Part shown: one piece after another, positions 8,477-17,601 of the stretch
Layout of the letters: each line of letters begins with the position of its first letter
Position numbering within the stretch: position 1 is the first letter of the stretch
NCBI GenBank assembly: GCA_934364795.1
Contig: CAKRMK010000019.1
Location: 1 to 62,104, forward strand
DNA: 62,104 bases
Direction: 5' to 3'
From: an uncultured Blautia sp.
Lineage (GTDB): Bacteria > Bacillota > Clostridia > Lachnospirales > Lachnospiraceae
The notes under the pieces: generated by a model
What the model saw: only the letters and a program-made list of their open reading frames with translations
Databases searched by the model: none
What the model was told of the DNA's origin: nothing
Made by a program: the position numbers and the translations under genes

Positions 8477-9271
8477 CTATCCAAGAATAGCAGAATCGTT
8501 AGAAAATTCCTCTCCGCTGGCTTCTTCAAATTTATCCAGCAGCTGTTTTACAGTAAGTTTTTTCTTTTCTTCCCCCTGGATATCCAGAACGATTTTACCA
8601 TTCATCATCATGATCAGGCGGTTACCGTGTGCAATGGCATCTTTCATATTGTGAGTGATCATCAGTGTGGTAAGGTGATCCCTGTTGACAATTTTGTCGG
8701 TAATATTCAGAACCTTTGCAGCGGTTTTGGGATCGAGGGCTGCAGTGTGTTCATCCAGAAGGAGAAGCTTTGGTTTCTGAAGAGTAGCCATTAAAAGTGT
8801 AAGTGCCTGTCTTTGTCCACCAGAGAGTAATCCAACCTTGGAAGTAAGACGATCCTCAAGGCCAAGGTCTAAAATTTTCAGAAGCTCTTTGTACTCTGCA
8901 CGTTCTGCTTTTGTAATACCAGAACAGAGAAGTCTTGTTTTTCCACGGCGTTTGGCAAGTGCCAGATTTTCTTCGATTCCCATAGTTGCAGCTGTTCCTG
9001 TCATAGGATCCTGGAAAACACGGCCAAGATAAGCGGCTCTTTTGTATTCAGAAAGCTTGGTAACATCAATTCCGTCAATAATAATCTGGCCTTCATCTAC
9101 AGGCCATACACCTGCAACTGCATTCAGCATTGTAGATTTGCCTGCACCGTTTCCACCGATTACAGTAACGAAATCCCCCTCATTAAGCTTCAGGGAAAGT
9201 CCGTTCAATGCTACTTTTTCATTGATGGTTCCCGGATTAAATGTTTTGTAAATGTTTTTGATCTCAAGCAT
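8477..9271 (-). CDS. ABC transporter ATP-binding protein (TrpXYZ-like importer)
   Basis: A 264-residue ATPase with Walker A GGNGAGKST near residue 40, signature LSGGQRQAL and Walker B LLLLDEHTAALD. It is the third gene of a substrate-binding/permease/ATPase operon on the minus strand, and its ATG overlaps the permease stop codon by one base (TAATG). The closest described relatives by organisation are the pneumococcal tryptophan importer TrpXYZ and uncharacterised ABC importers of the same type. The substrate is therefore likely an aromatic amino acid or related compound, but not proven. Confidence 0.85.
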   Translation of the reverse strand: MLEIKNIYKTFNPGTINEKVALNGLSLKLNEGDFVTVIGGNGAGKSTMLNAVAGVWPVDEGQIIIDGIDVTKLSEYKRAAYLGRVFQDPMTGTAATMGIEENLALAKRRGKTRLLCSGITKAERAEYKELLKILDLGLEDRLTSKVGLLSGGQRQALTLLMATLQKPKLLLLDEHTAALDPKTAAKVLNITDKIVNRDHLTTLMITHNMKDAIAHGNRLIMMMNGKIVLDIQGEEKKKLTVKQLLDKFEEASGEEFSNDSAILG

Positions 9272-10191
9272 TAGTTTTTACCTCCACGTTTTGCAGGTTT
9301 TGCAAAATATTTTCCCTTCCAGTAAGGCACTGCCAGGAATACAGCAACCACAAGTGCGGACAGCATTTTCAGAAGGTCGGTATCAATACCCATCCAGATA
9401 ACTGTCTGAAGTACCAGATAGTAAAGAATGGAACCAAAGGCTACAGAAAGAAGACGCAGTGCAAAGTTGCGGAAAATACGGCTGAAAATTGCTTCGCCGA
9501 TAATAACGGCAGCAAGTCCGATTACGATAGCACCACGACCCATATTTACGTCGGCAAATCCCTGATACTGTGCAAGGAGGGCACTGGATAAAGCAACCAG
9601 TCCGTTGGAAACCATAAGACCGAGAACTTTACAGAAATCAGTGTTAATACCCTGTGCACGTGACATATTAGGATTGCAGCCGGTTGCACGAAGAGAGCAG
9701 CCAAGCTCTGTCCCGAAGAACCAGTAAAGGACACCAATGATCACTACAATAAAAATAGCAACGATCAGAATAGTATTCTGGAAGAATGGAACATTTTTGA
9801 TACGGCGTAAGGAAATTAAAATGGGATATTTATCAACGTTAATGGCCTGGTTAGCTTTTCCCATGATTTTCAGGTTAATAGAGTAAAGGGAAAGCTGTGT
9901 CAAAATTCCGGCAAGGATGGCGGGAATTCCCATAAAAGTATGGAAAATACCGGTGACAAGTCCTGCCAGCATACCAGCCAGGGTAGCTACCAGAAGAGAT
10001 ACCCACACATTATGTCCACTTAACATCATCATAACACAGACAGCACCTCCGGTACACATAGTGCCGTCTACAGTCAGGTCAGCGATGTCCAGAACACGGA
10101 AAGTCAGATAGACACCGATGGCCATAATACCCCAGATAAGTCCCTGGGCAGCGGCACCTGGAAGTGCCAGGATTAAGTTTGCGATTGGCAT
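9271..10191 (-). CDS. ABC transporter permease (LivH/TrpY-like)
   Basis: A 306-residue membrane protein with about eight to nine hydrophobic helices, of the branched-chain-amino-acid permease superfamily. The start at 10191 (MPIANLILALPG) is preferred because an AGGAGG site lies 8 bases upstream; an ATG six codons earlier overlaps that site. It forms the channel of the importer with the ATPase encoded directly after it, with a one-base overlap. Confidence 0.85.
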   Translation of the reverse strand: MPIANLILALPGAAAQGLIWGIMAIGVYLTFRVLDIADLTVDGTMCTGGAVCVMMMLSGHNVWVSLLVATLAGMLAGLVTGIFHTFMGIPAILAGILTQLSLYSINLKIMGKANQAINVDKYPILISLRRIKNVPFFQNTILIVAIFIVVIIGVLYWFFGTELGCSLRATGCNPNMSRAQGINTDFCKVLGLMVSNGLVALSSALLAQYQGFADVNMGRGAIVIGLAAVIIGEAIFSRIFRNFALRLLSVAFGSILYYLVLQTVIWMGIDTDLLKMLSALVVAVFLAVPYWKGKYFAKPAKRGGKN

Positions 10192-10273
10192 GTTTTTTTC
10201 CTCCTGCATGTAAAAATTGTACTTGCATATTTATGCAACAAATATGTTTTAAAATGCAATTGTTCAGAAACGA

Positions 10274-10313
10274 CACAAACAGCGAGAGAGGATGGTCCTT
10301 CCCGCTGTCTGTG
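10274..10313 (-). promoter_or_regulatory. Hairpin between the binding-protein and permease genes
   Basis: CACAAACAGCG and CGCTGTCTGTG form a stem with about 18 bases in the loop. No T-run follows in the minus direction. Such hairpins often stabilise the upstream mRNA so that more binding protein than permease is made (inference). Confidence 0.5.
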
Positions 10314-10388
10314 ATTTAGACTGCTGCTGAAGCAGTTAAATGTCGTAATATCTGTCAAAAGCAATATGAAAATGAATTAGCTGGATGC

Positions 10389-11366
10389 TTATTCAGCATC
10401 TGCACCGATTGCAACATAGTCATCCGGAACTTCGATTCCAAGTTCCCCACAGATGTCTGCATTGTATTCTTTGGTGAAGTTTGGTGCGTATTCAACTGGC
10501 ATTGTGGAGATATCTTCGCCGTCTTTAAGAATCTTAACTGCCATTTCACCAGTTGCTTTTCCAAGGTCATAGTAGCTGATGGAAAGAGTAGCGACACCAC
10601 ATCCGGAGCAGATTCCCTCCTCACCTGCGATTACCGGGACTTTTTCCGGAAGGCAGATGTTGTTGATCAGCTCTGTGTTAGATGCTGCTGTGTTATCTGT
10701 TGGAACATAAATTACATCACTTTCAGCTGCTGCACTTGTTACAACAGAAGAAATGTCGTTAGAATCAGAGAATGCATAATATTCACAGGTATATCCAAGA
10801 TCCTCAAGAGCTGCTTTAACAGTGTCTACCTGATACTGGGAGTTCGGTTCTGCAGAACAGTAAAGAAGACCAACTGTTTTTGCATCTGGGAAAAGTTCAT
10901 TAAGCATTGCTGCCTGATCTTCAAGAGGCGCAAGATCGGAAGTACCGGAAATATTTCCACCTACTGTACCGTCAAAGTCTGTAAGATCAAGAGCTACACC
11001 ATATTCGGTAACAGCTGTACCAAGAATCGGGATTTCGCTTGTTCCTGCTGCAGCAGCCTGAAGAGATGCAGTTGCGTTTGCAAGGATAAGGTCTACGTTG
11101 CTGGATACGAAGTTGTTGATGATAGTACTACAGGTTGCGGAATCACCCTGTGCATTCTGTTCATCAAAAGTAACATTCTCTTCTCCAAGTCCTTCTTTTA
11201 CTGCATCCTTAAATCCTTCTGTAGCAGCGTCCAGAGCTTCATGCTGAACAAGCTGGCAGATACCGATGTTATATGTTTTCTGTTCTTCAGCGTGTACAGT
11301 TACTGTACTTGCAAGACCTGCAACCATAGCACCGGTCAGAATTACGGATAAAACTTTTCTTTTCAT
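10389..11366 (-). CDS. ABC transporter substrate-binding protein (TrpX-like, PF04392 type)
   Basis: A 325-residue extracellular protein. An N-terminal signal peptide ends near VHA-EEQ. There is no lipobox cysteine, which is unusual for a Gram-positive binding protein and suggests another form of retention. The mature part has the two-lobed pattern of PF04392 proteins: YNIGICQLVQHEALDAATEGF at the start, NATASLQAAAAGT and TVGLLYCSAEPNS in the middle, and a VIYVPTDNTAAS segment. First gene of its operon, with a strong AGGAGG site and a promoter at 11419-11447. Ligand unknown; aromatic amino acids are the best guess. Confidence 0.85.
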   Translation of the reverse strand: MKRKVLSVILTGAMVAGLASTVTVHAEEQKTYNIGICQLVQHEALDAATEGFKDAVKEGLGEENVTFDEQNAQGDSATCSTIINNFVSSNVDLILANATASLQAAAAGTSEIPILGTAVTEYGVALDLTDFDGTVGGNISGTSDLAPLEDQAAMLNELFPDAKTVGLLYCSAEPNSQYQVDTVKAALEDLGYTCEYYAFSDSNDISSVVTSAAAESDVIYVPTDNTAASNTELINNICLPEKVPVIAGEEGICSGCGVATLSISYYDLGKATGEMAVKILKDGEDISTMPVEYAPNFTKEYNADICGELGIEVPDDYVAIGADAE

Positions 11367-11418
11367 AATATATCCTCCTTAAAATGATTTTCGTAGTTTA
11401 AAGTATTGCCTGCACAAA

Positions 11419-11447
11419 ATAATACCGCTTTAAAGCGTAAAAGTCAA
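11419..11447 (-). promoter_or_regulatory. Promoter of the ABC importer operon
   Basis: Read on the minus strand, TTGACT (11447-11442) and TATTAT (11424-11419) are separated by 17 bases. The spacer contains an inverted CTTTAAAG that could bind a regulator. Confidence 0.65.
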
Positions 11448-11510
11448 GTTGCTTTTGGCTTTTTTTTACATATTCTAATAAAGAAAAGGTGTTTGAAAGG
11501 ACATTTTGGC

Positions 11511-12275
11511 ATGCCATATTCAATTATGATTGATGCCGGACATGGTGGAAGTGATCCGGGAGCAGTATATAAAGGCCGCAGAGAAAAGGATGATAATCTG
11601 GCTCTTGCAATGGATGTAGGCAGAATCCTTGGTGAAAATGGAATAGATGTGCAGTATACCAGAACCACAGATGATTATATTTCTCCTTTTGAGAGAGCGA
11701 AACAAGCGAATGAGGCAAAGGTAGATTACTTTATTTCATTTCACAGAAACAGCAGCCCGGAGGCAAATCAATATAATGGTGTAGAGGTGCTGGTGTACGA
11801 TAAAAGCGGAATCAAATACGAAATGGCAGAAAATATAGTAGGCGCACTTGGAGAACTGGGATTCAGGGAAATCGGCGTACAGGAAAGACCGGGTCTTGTA
11901 GTGCTTCGGAAAACGAAAATGCCTGCACTTCTTATCGAAACCGGCTTTATAAATTCTGATGATGATAACAAACTTTATGACGAAAAAATAAATGAGATTG
12001 CACAGGCTATCGCCGGAGCTATTTTGGGAACACTGGATCAGCAAAAAGGAGAGGAACCATTATATTACAGGGTACAGACCGGTATATTCAGAAAACGTGA
12101 AAATGCAGACCGTATGTTGTATATGCTTCAGGAAAAAGGCTACCCTGCATACATTCTTTTGAATGGCGAATTTTATAAAGTACAGGTAGGCGCCTTTACC
12201 CAGCTGGAAAATGCTATCCGTATGGAACAGCAGCTCCGTGATGACGGATACAGTACTTTGATTGTTACAAAATAA
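11511..12275 (+). CDS. N-acetylmuramoyl-L-alanine amidase with C-terminal SPOR domain
   Basis: A 254-residue amidase_3-type zinc enzyme cleaving the bond between MurNAc and the peptide stem. Zinc and catalytic residues are visible: H11 in DAGHGGSDPG, E25, H78 in ISFHRN and E143 in LLIETGF. A SPOR domain (about 186-254, two YYRVQTG/FYKVQVGAF repeats) would bind denuded glycan. The start at 11511 has a GAAAGGA site and the family start MPYSIMIDAGHGG. No signal peptide is seen, so the route to the wall is unclear; this form without a leader is common in Clostridia. Divergent from the ABC importer operon. Confidence 0.88.
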   Translation: MPYSIMIDAGHGGSDPGAVYKGRREKDDNLALAMDVGRILGENGIDVQYTRTTDDYISPFERAKQANEAKVDYFISFHRNSSPEANQYNGVEVLVYDKSGIKYEMAENIVGALGELGFREIGVQERPGLVVLRKTKMPALLIETGFINSDDDNKLYDEKINEIAQAIAGAILGTLDQQKGEEPLYYRVQTGIFRKRENADRMLYMLQEKGYPAYILLNGEFYKVQVGAFTQLENAIRMEQQLRDDGYSTLIVTK

Positions 12276-12301
12276 AACTTAAATAAAGGCGATAAACCTG
12301 G

Positions 12302-12329
12302 TTGCTGATGGGAGAAAAAAGGTTATAAT
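12302..12329 (+). promoter_or_regulatory. Promoter of the YdcF-like gene
   Basis: TTGCTG (12302-12307) and TATAAT (12324-12329) with a 16-base spacer. Confidence 0.5.
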
Positions 12330-12403
12330 AGGGTTTATAAAAGGTTGTTTGAAAAAATATTCCTTTATTTAAATACATTTCAGAAAAAAGAAAGGACAGT
12401 GGG

Positions 12404-13000
12404 ATGGAGTATCGTGATTTTTTAAACGGAGCGGAGGAATTTATATTTACAGAAAATCCTCCGGAAAAAGCGGATATTATTTTTGTGCCAGGAAATGGAT
12501 TCCCAGAAATGGCGGAAAAGGCAGCTGAATTATACGGGCAGGGATATGCACCGTATATTTTGCCAAGTGGAAGATATAGTATCACAATGGGAAAATTTGC
12601 AGGAGTTCAGTCAAAAAAGGAAATATATGATGGTGACTATGAAACAGAATGGGAATTTTTGAAAACAGTTCTGATGAAAAATAAAGTCCCAGAAGAGGCA
12701 ATTCTTCGGGAGGATCAGGCTACGTTTACTTATGAGAATGCAATTTACTCCAGGCAGGTCACGGATATGCTTGGAATAGAAGTAAAAACAGCTATATTAT
12801 GCTGCAAAACTTACCATGCAAGAAGATCCCTTATGTATTACCGGCTTTTATATCCAGATGCACGGATACTGGTATGCCCGGCCTGCCCGGATGGAATTAC
12901 AAGAGAAAACTGGAGAAAAACGGAGGCAGGAGTGGAGGCTGTCACAGGGGAAATTGACAGGATCATAAAACAATTTTGCCTGATGCTTCAGCATAACTGA
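12404..13000 (+). CDS. YdcF/DUF218 family protein
   Basis: A 198-residue protein of the DUF218 (YdcF/SanA/ElyC) superfamily. The Rossmann-like core is visible as ADIIFVPGNG near residue 23, a PYILPSGR turn, an E-rich middle (ETEWEFLKTVLMKNKVPEEAILREDQATFTYENA) and AILCCKTYHARRS with the conserved HARR. Some relatives act in envelope precursor handling; the biochemical role of this cytoplasmic, leaderless form is not known. A GAAAGGA ribosome binding site precedes the ATG. Confidence 0.8.
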   Translation: MEYRDFLNGAEEFIFTENPPEKADIIFVPGNGFPEMAEKAAELYGQGYAPYILPSGRYSITMGKFAGVQSKKEIYDGDYETEWEFLKTVLMKNKVPEEAILREDQATFTYENAIYSRQVTDMLGIEVKTAILCCKTYHARRSLMYYRLLYPDARILVCPACPDGITRENWRKTEAGVEAVTGEIDRIIKQFCLMLQHN

Positions 13001-13020
13001 AAATATCCTGAAAAAACAGT

Positions 13021-13056
13021 TAAAAAGCCTGCCGGAAATGAAAGAATCCGGCAGGC
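13021..13056 (-). terminator. Terminator of the CorC-like gene
   Basis: On the minus strand, GCCTGCCGGA and TCCGGCAGGC form a 10-bp stem followed by TTTTTAA. The plus direction has no T-run. Confidence 0.85.
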
Positions 13057-13081
13057 CATAGAGCATGTGGAAAAATAAGTT

Positions 13082-14368
13082 TTAGTCTTCTGAATCTGGC
13101 TGGACTTCCCTCTTTTCCGGAAGCCAGATATGAACAAGCTCAATTCGGTTTTTATCAAGCTCATCTACAACAAGACGCATGCCGTCTTCAAGAGTAACAG
13201 ATTCTCCCTCCCGTGGCAGACAGTCAAGCTGTTCAATAATATATCCACCAACAGAATCATAATCCTCAGATTCAAGTTTTGTTCCAAGTGCGTCATTAAG
13301 GTCGGTGAGTTTGGCAGAACCAAGAACCTGATATTCCCGTCCAGGCTGGATTTCCCGGATCGGTTCTTCTTCATCTTCATCATATTCATCCCGGATCTCT
13401 CCTACAATCTCTTCAAGAAGATCCTCCAAAGTGACCAGTCCGGCAGTGGAACCATATTCATCTAATACAATGGCAAGATTTACAGATGCTTTACGCATAT
13501 CTATCATGAGGTCGGTAGTGCGCTTGTACTCATAAGTAAAGTAGGGCTCACGAAGAATCTTGCGGATGGAAAATTCCTGGTTTTCAGGATAAAGAAGGAG
13601 ATCCTTGATGTTGATAATACCGATAACATTATCTGTATTGTCTTCGTAAACTGGGAAACGGGTGTGCATATCTTCTTTAAAAATATCCATAAGCTCCTGA
13701 TAGGAGGAATCCACATCAATAAAAGTCATGTCAATTCTGGGAATCATGACATCTTTGGCAGCAGAATCCCCGAAATCAAACACATTGTAGATCATTTGCT
13801 TTTCTTCGCGCTCAATGACTCCGTTTTCCTGTCCTACATTAACCATGGAGCGAAGTTCATGCTCTGTGATGGTATTTTTCTTGGCATTAGGGTCTATGCG
13901 AAGGACAAAAAGAATGCCATTGGCAAGTTTTTCTACAATATAAATTACAGGTGTCAATACGGTCATCAAGGCATAAATTGGTCTTGCATACGCAAGGGCA
14001 AGCTCGTCGGCTTTAAGTGTGGCAATTGTTTTCGGCGTGATTTCACCGAAAAGCAGCACAAGTAAGGTCATAACACCTGTGGCAACGCCGATGTAGATAC
14101 TGCCAAATACCTTGATCGTAAAGGTAGTAGCGAGAGAAGACGCTGCAATATTTACAATATTGTTACCAATTAAAATAGTGCTGAGCATTTTTCCCGAATT
14201 GGAAATGACCTTTTCCAATGTAATTGCACGCTTATTCCCCTGTTCTGCAAGAGAACGGATGCGAATGCGGTTGGCAGCTGTCATTGATGTTTCAGCAGAT
14301 GAAAAGAAGGCGGACAAAAGCACCAGCAAAAGTATGGTAACCGCCTGTATAGGAACACTTGAATCCAA
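13082..14368 (-). CDS. CNNM/CorC-type hemolysin-family membrane protein
   Basis: A 428-residue protein with an N-terminal DUF21 membrane domain (three to four helices within about 1-190), a CBS pair (about 205-330) and a C-terminal CorC_HlyC domain (about 345-425). The family includes magnesium/cobalt efflux and magnesium-homeostasis proteins. The start is TTG at 14368, preceded by AAAGGAG, since no in-frame ATG gives the conserved AFFSSAETSM helix near residue 20. Transcribed alone, with its own terminator. Confidence 0.88.
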   Translation of the reverse strand: MDSSVPIQAVTILLLVLLSAFFSSAETSMTAANRIRIRSLAEQGNKRAITLEKVISNSGKMLSTILIGNNIVNIAASSLATTFTIKVFGSIYIGVATGVMTLLVLLFGEITPKTIATLKADELALAYARPIYALMTVLTPVIYIVEKLANGILFVLRIDPNAKKNTITEHELRSMVNVGQENGVIEREEKQMIYNVFDFGDSAAKDVMIPRIDMTFIDVDSSYQELMDIFKEDMHTRFPVYEDNTDNVIGIINIKDLLLYPENQEFSIRKILREPYFTYEYKRTTDLMIDMRKASVNLAIVLDEYGSTAGLVTLEDLLEEIVGEIRDEYDEDEEEPIREIQPGREYQVLGSAKLTDLNDALGTKLESEDYDSVGGYIIEQLDCLPREGESVTLEDGMRLVVDELDKNRIELVHIWLPEKREVQPDSED

Positions 14369-14571
14369 ATTTTGTTCACTCCTTTTAAAGTTTTTATTAA
14401 AATAATAATGATAAAAATATACATGATTCGGGGAGAAAAAGCAAGGGAAAATAAAGCTGAAAAAGTGGAAAATAGGGGTGTCAGAACGTAGAGAACTGTG
14501 CTATAATTCCCAGTGTTAAAAAATAAGTTACTGTTAGGGGTAACAAAAATAAAATAAATTGTTACGGAATG
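14369..14571. other. Intergenic, no gene seen
   Basis: AT-rich spacer between divergent genes. Apart from the upstream signals of the two flanking genes nothing was recognised. Confidence 0.5.
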
Positions 14572-14600
14572 TTTACAAAAACATAAAGATTTGATATAGT
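14572..14600 (+). promoter_or_regulatory. Promoter of the large surface protein
   Basis: TTTACA (14572-14577) and TATAGT (14595-14600), 17-base spacer. The 105-nt leader holds short hairpins such as CTGCA-AAAG-TGCAG and GAGACATGTCTC. Confidence 0.65.
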
Positions 14601-14706
14601 GTACATGTATTCTGCAAAAGTGCAGGTATGGCAATGTCACCGCAGGAGACATGTCTCTTTAAAGAAGAAAAGATAAATTGAACAGTAAGTACGCAGAGGT
14701 GCCAGG

Positions 14707-17058
14707 ATGAAGAAGAAAAAAAACGTTATGTATAGAAAAAGTGTATCACTACTTGCGGCAGCTGCTATGACGGCAGTGTTGATGACCGGACAGATTTATC
14801 AGGTTGTTGCTGGTAGTCAGAATATAGAATGGAAACTTGAGACTGCAACAATTATTCCGGAGAATATTACCATTGAGGAGCCGGTAGCCCTTTCACAGGT
14901 AACTTTGCCAAAGAGCGAATATGGAACATTGTCCTGGGCTGATGATTCCTACATACCTTCCAGTCGGACCCAGGAATGTGATGTAATATTTAAGCCGGCA
15001 GCATCTGTTGATCTTTCCTATCTTTCCGGATGGGACGAAAAGGATAAAGTAGTAAAAGGAAAAATTACAGTTGTGGTAAACAGCCTGGATACTTCATCAG
15101 AAACAGTAAGTGATGGTGCATCAGATTCAAAAGTTTCTGAAGAAGACAATGGAAAGGCAGAGGATACAGAGTCTGCTGATGAAGCAGGAAATACAGTAGC
15201 TGACACAGGCTCAGAATATAAAGATAGTGGAGTAAATGAAGATTCACAAAGCGGAAACAGCAGTGAAACATCTGCAGACAGTGAAGATACAGTGTCCGCA
15301 GATATAGCAGCTGGCGCTGAAGAAAATACAGAAGAAACAGTGAATCCGGCATTGTCAGATGCAAAAAAGGCAGACAGTGCAGAAGAAGATATTCCATTAG
15401 CAGCAGATATTGCAGAAGATTCAGAAGATACCCAGAATGCAAATGCCGCAGATACCGCGGACAGCAAAGAAACTGAGGAGAATATAGACACAGCAGACAG
15501 TGTAGATGTAGCAGACGGCACAGACACAGAAAACAACACAGACACAGAAAACAACACAGAAGTTAAAGGCAATACAGTAAATGAAAATAATACCGAAGGT
15601 TCTAATAATACAGACAACACATCTGCTGCAGACAGCGTAGAAAACCCAGACAGTATAAAATCATCCGATACTGCAGAAAGTGCAGATAATATTGAAAACC
15701 CGGAGACTGCAACCACCACTTCAGCATCAGATAGTCAGGAAAACTCGGCAGACGGCTCTGCGGATACCGGTAAATTAAATGATATTTTAGGCAGTGCTAT
15801 GCCAGGAGCTACTGTTTTAGATGGATATGACAGCAGTGACTCTGATTCTTCAGAAACATCTGAAGATACAGCTCCGGGTCAGGATACAGAAGTGGATAAA
15901 GATACCGTTGATAACACAGATAATTCCAGTGATAGCACAAATACAGATAACAACATAAACAATAATACAAATAACAATACAGACAATAGTACCGGAAGCA
16001 ATACAGATAACAATACGGACAATAATACAGGCAATAATACAGGCAATAATACAGGCAACGGAAACATTTTTGATAATCCCACTGATTTTACAACTCCGGA
16101 TGAGCGCCTGGACACAGCAGAGGATGATCTGACAGAGGAAGAGCAGGCTGCAAGAGCTGAACAGAACCATACCTGTGACGGAATTACAGTATCCGGTATT
16201 GAGCTTCCCTGGTATGTCCAGTTCCAGGTTTTAAGTGGAGAGGATTATGAGTTCAAAAATGAGGGAAATGCAACTATTTTCCAGTCCTATGAGTTTAAAT
16301 TATGGGATCTGAAAAATAACACAGAGTATGAGATCCCGGATGGTCAGTACATAAGTGTTACCATTCCGGTAAAAGAAGGATACGAATATTCTATCGAACA
16401 TTTACTTGATAACGGTGCCACAGAAACCATTATTCCAAGTGTAAATGGAAATACCATGGTGTTCAGTACACATTCTTTCAGTCCTTTTGGAATCGCAGGG
16501 TTCCGTCCGATTATCGGAGAGAAGATTGCAGATGGCGCATATAGCACAGATGGAACACCAACTCCTACACCGACAGTGACTGTCAGCGGAACACCAACAC
16601 CATCTCCTGCTATTACCACAGCGCCGGGAACTAGCGGAGATAACAATGCCACAGAAGATGGAACCACAAATGGGGGAACAGCAGGCAGTGGAACTGTAGA
16701 TAATGGAACCTCCAATGGCGGAAACAGCAGCGGTACAGGAGATGGAAATACAAATGCCGGAAATTCCACACCAGGAACCGGCAGTGAAGGTACAGCAGGT
16801 GCTGCAGATGATGATAATTCAGGAAGCAGTCAGTCTGCAAACACATCCGGAAACAACAGCCAGTCAGCTGGAACAACTGTTTCTGGAACCAACCAGTCCG
16901 CAGGAACTGCTTCTGGCAGTGCAAACGGACAGATTCAGACTGCAACAGCAGTAAAAACTGGTGATAACACCATGATTCTTCCTTTTGTGATCCTGGTAAT
17001 TGCTGCAGCAGGCGTAATTATCGTAGTGATAGCAGTACGCAAAAAGAAAAACAGATAA
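14707..17058 (+). CDS. Large low-complexity cell-surface protein with a sortase-like C-terminus
   Basis: A 783-residue secreted protein. The signal peptide is about residues 1-36. An Ig-like segment follows (about 40-118; YGTLSWADDSYIPSS). Residues 120-480 are a Ser/Asp/Glu/Asn/Thr linker with many degenerate repeats, including NTDNNTDNN-type units near 15950-16060. A compact region (about 484-618) contains the FSPFGIAGF motif seen in Firmicute surface proteins. A TPTPTPT and Gly/Ser/Asn-rich stalk precedes VKTGDNT, a hydrophobic helix and a RKKKNR tail. That C-terminus resembles the KTGD-type sortase signals of Clostridia, so covalent wall attachment is likely. Function unknown; adhesin or wall stalk is a guess. 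Confidence 0.75.
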   Translation: MKKKKNVMYRKSVSLLAAAAMTAVLMTGQIYQVVAGSQNIEWKLETATIIPENITIEEPVALSQVTLPKSEYGTLSWADDSYIPSSRTQECDVIFKPAASVDLSYLSGWDEKDKVVKGKITVVVNSLDTSSETVSDGASDSKVSEEDNGKAEDTESADEAGNTVADTGSEYKDSGVNEDSQSGNSSETSADSEDTVSADIAAGAEENTEETVNPALSDAKKADSAEEDIPLAADIAEDSEDTQNANAADTADSKETEENIDTADSVDVADGTDTENNTDTENNTEVKGNTVNENNTEGSNNTDNTSAADSVENPDSIKSSDTAESADNIENPETATTTSASDSQENSADGSADTGKLNDILGSAMPGATVLDGYDSSDSDSSETSEDTAPGQDTEVDKDTVDNTDNSSDSTNTDNNINNNTNNNTDNSTGSNTDNNTDNNTGNNTGNNTGNGNIFDNPTDFTTPDERLDTAEDDLTEEEQAARAEQNHTCDGITVSGIELPWYVQFQVLSGEDYEFKNEGNATIFQSYEFKLWDLKNNTEYEIPDGQYISVTIPVKEGYEYSIEHLLDNGATETIIPSVNGNTMVFSTHSFSPFGIAGFRPIIGEKIADGAYSTDGTPTPTPTVTVSGTPTPSPAITTAPGTSGDNNATEDGTTNGGTAGSGTVDNGTSNGGNSSGTGDGNTNAGNSTPGTGSEGTAGAADDDNSGSSQSANTSGNNSQSAGTTVSGTNQSAGTASGSANGQIQTATAVKTGDNTMILPFVILVIAAAGVIIVVIAVRKKKNR

Positions 17059-17089
17059 AAAGTTTTATCTGTGAGGACGAATAACCCAG

Positions 17090-17131
17090 ACAGCTCTCCC
17101 ATATATTGCATGTATAGGAGGGCTGTTTTTT
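17090..17131 (+). terminator. Terminator hairpin containing the next gene's ribosome binding site
   Basis: ACAGCTCTCC (17090-17099) pairs with GGAGGGCTGT (17117-17126), followed by a T-run that ends at the next ATG (17132). The AGGAGG at 17116-17121 lies in the right arm. A second hairpin (ACAGATAAAA/TTTTATCTGT, 17051-17072) overlaps the stop of the surface protein. Confidence 0.8.
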
Positions 17132-17482
17132 ATGAAAGTAAAAGCGATTTTAAAATCACTGCTTTTTTCCTATGCAGTCACCGGCGTATTCCTTTTGATT
17201 CTGGCATTTCTTTTATTTCAGTTTGATCTGGGAGAAAAGCCTGTAAACGCCGGGATCACCGCCGGATATGTGCTGTCCTGTCTGCTTGGCGGCTTTATGG
17301 CCGGTAAAATTGTGCGAAAGGATAAATACCTGTGGGGAATTCTTCTGGGACTTTTTTATTACCTGCTTCTGATTACAGTATCATTTGTTGTAAAGGGAAA
17401 ATGGGATATGAGCGTTATCCATGCAGTTACCACATTTTTTATGTGTCTTGGTGGAGGTGCACTGGGAGGCATGCTTTCCTAG
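17132..17482 (+). CDS. TIGR04086 family membrane protein
   Basis: A 116-residue protein with four hydrophobic helices and conserved small-residue faces (GYVLSCLLGGFMAGKIVRK and GGGALGGMLS). It matches the TIGR04086/YrzE type, which in Clostridia is often found near the SCIFF peptide and SecDF, as here. No biochemical role is established; a link to protein export or peptide maturation is suggested only by neighbourhood. Its ribosome binding site is inside a terminator hairpin. Confidence 0.8.
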   Translation: MKVKAILKSLLFSYAVTGVFLLILAFLLFQFDLGEKPVNAGITAGYVLSCLLGGFMAGKIVRKDKYLWGILLGLFYYLLLITVSFVVKGKWDMSVIHAVTTFFMCLGGGALGGMLS

Positions 17483-17500
17483 AGCCTGTTTGAAAAAGCA
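17481..17500 (+). repeat. Dispersed repeat, isolated end sequence (copy 3)
   Basis: TAGAGCCTGTTTGAAAAAGC is the left terminal sequence of the dispersed repeat family. A degenerate opposite end (GCTTTTTCAGACATGCTAT) lies at about 17754-17773, so scfA is bracketed. Confidence 0.5.
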
Positions 17501-17601
17501 CTGAAGTGAAAAAGCTAAGTAAAAGCCATAAAAAATACTTTAAAAATAAAAAAATATATGATATACTAGGCGAAGATTAATATACATAAGGAGGCAATAC
17601 T

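Noticed and set aside
14601..14700. Possible cyclic di-GMP or other known riboswitch before the surface protein
   Set aside because: Short hairpins only; conserved class I or II cyclic di-GMP cores are not present.
15018..15719. Long antisense reading frame opposite the surface protein
   Set aside because: It mirrors Ser/Asp-rich codons of the real gene, is Ser/Leu/Val low-complexity and has no ribosome binding site.
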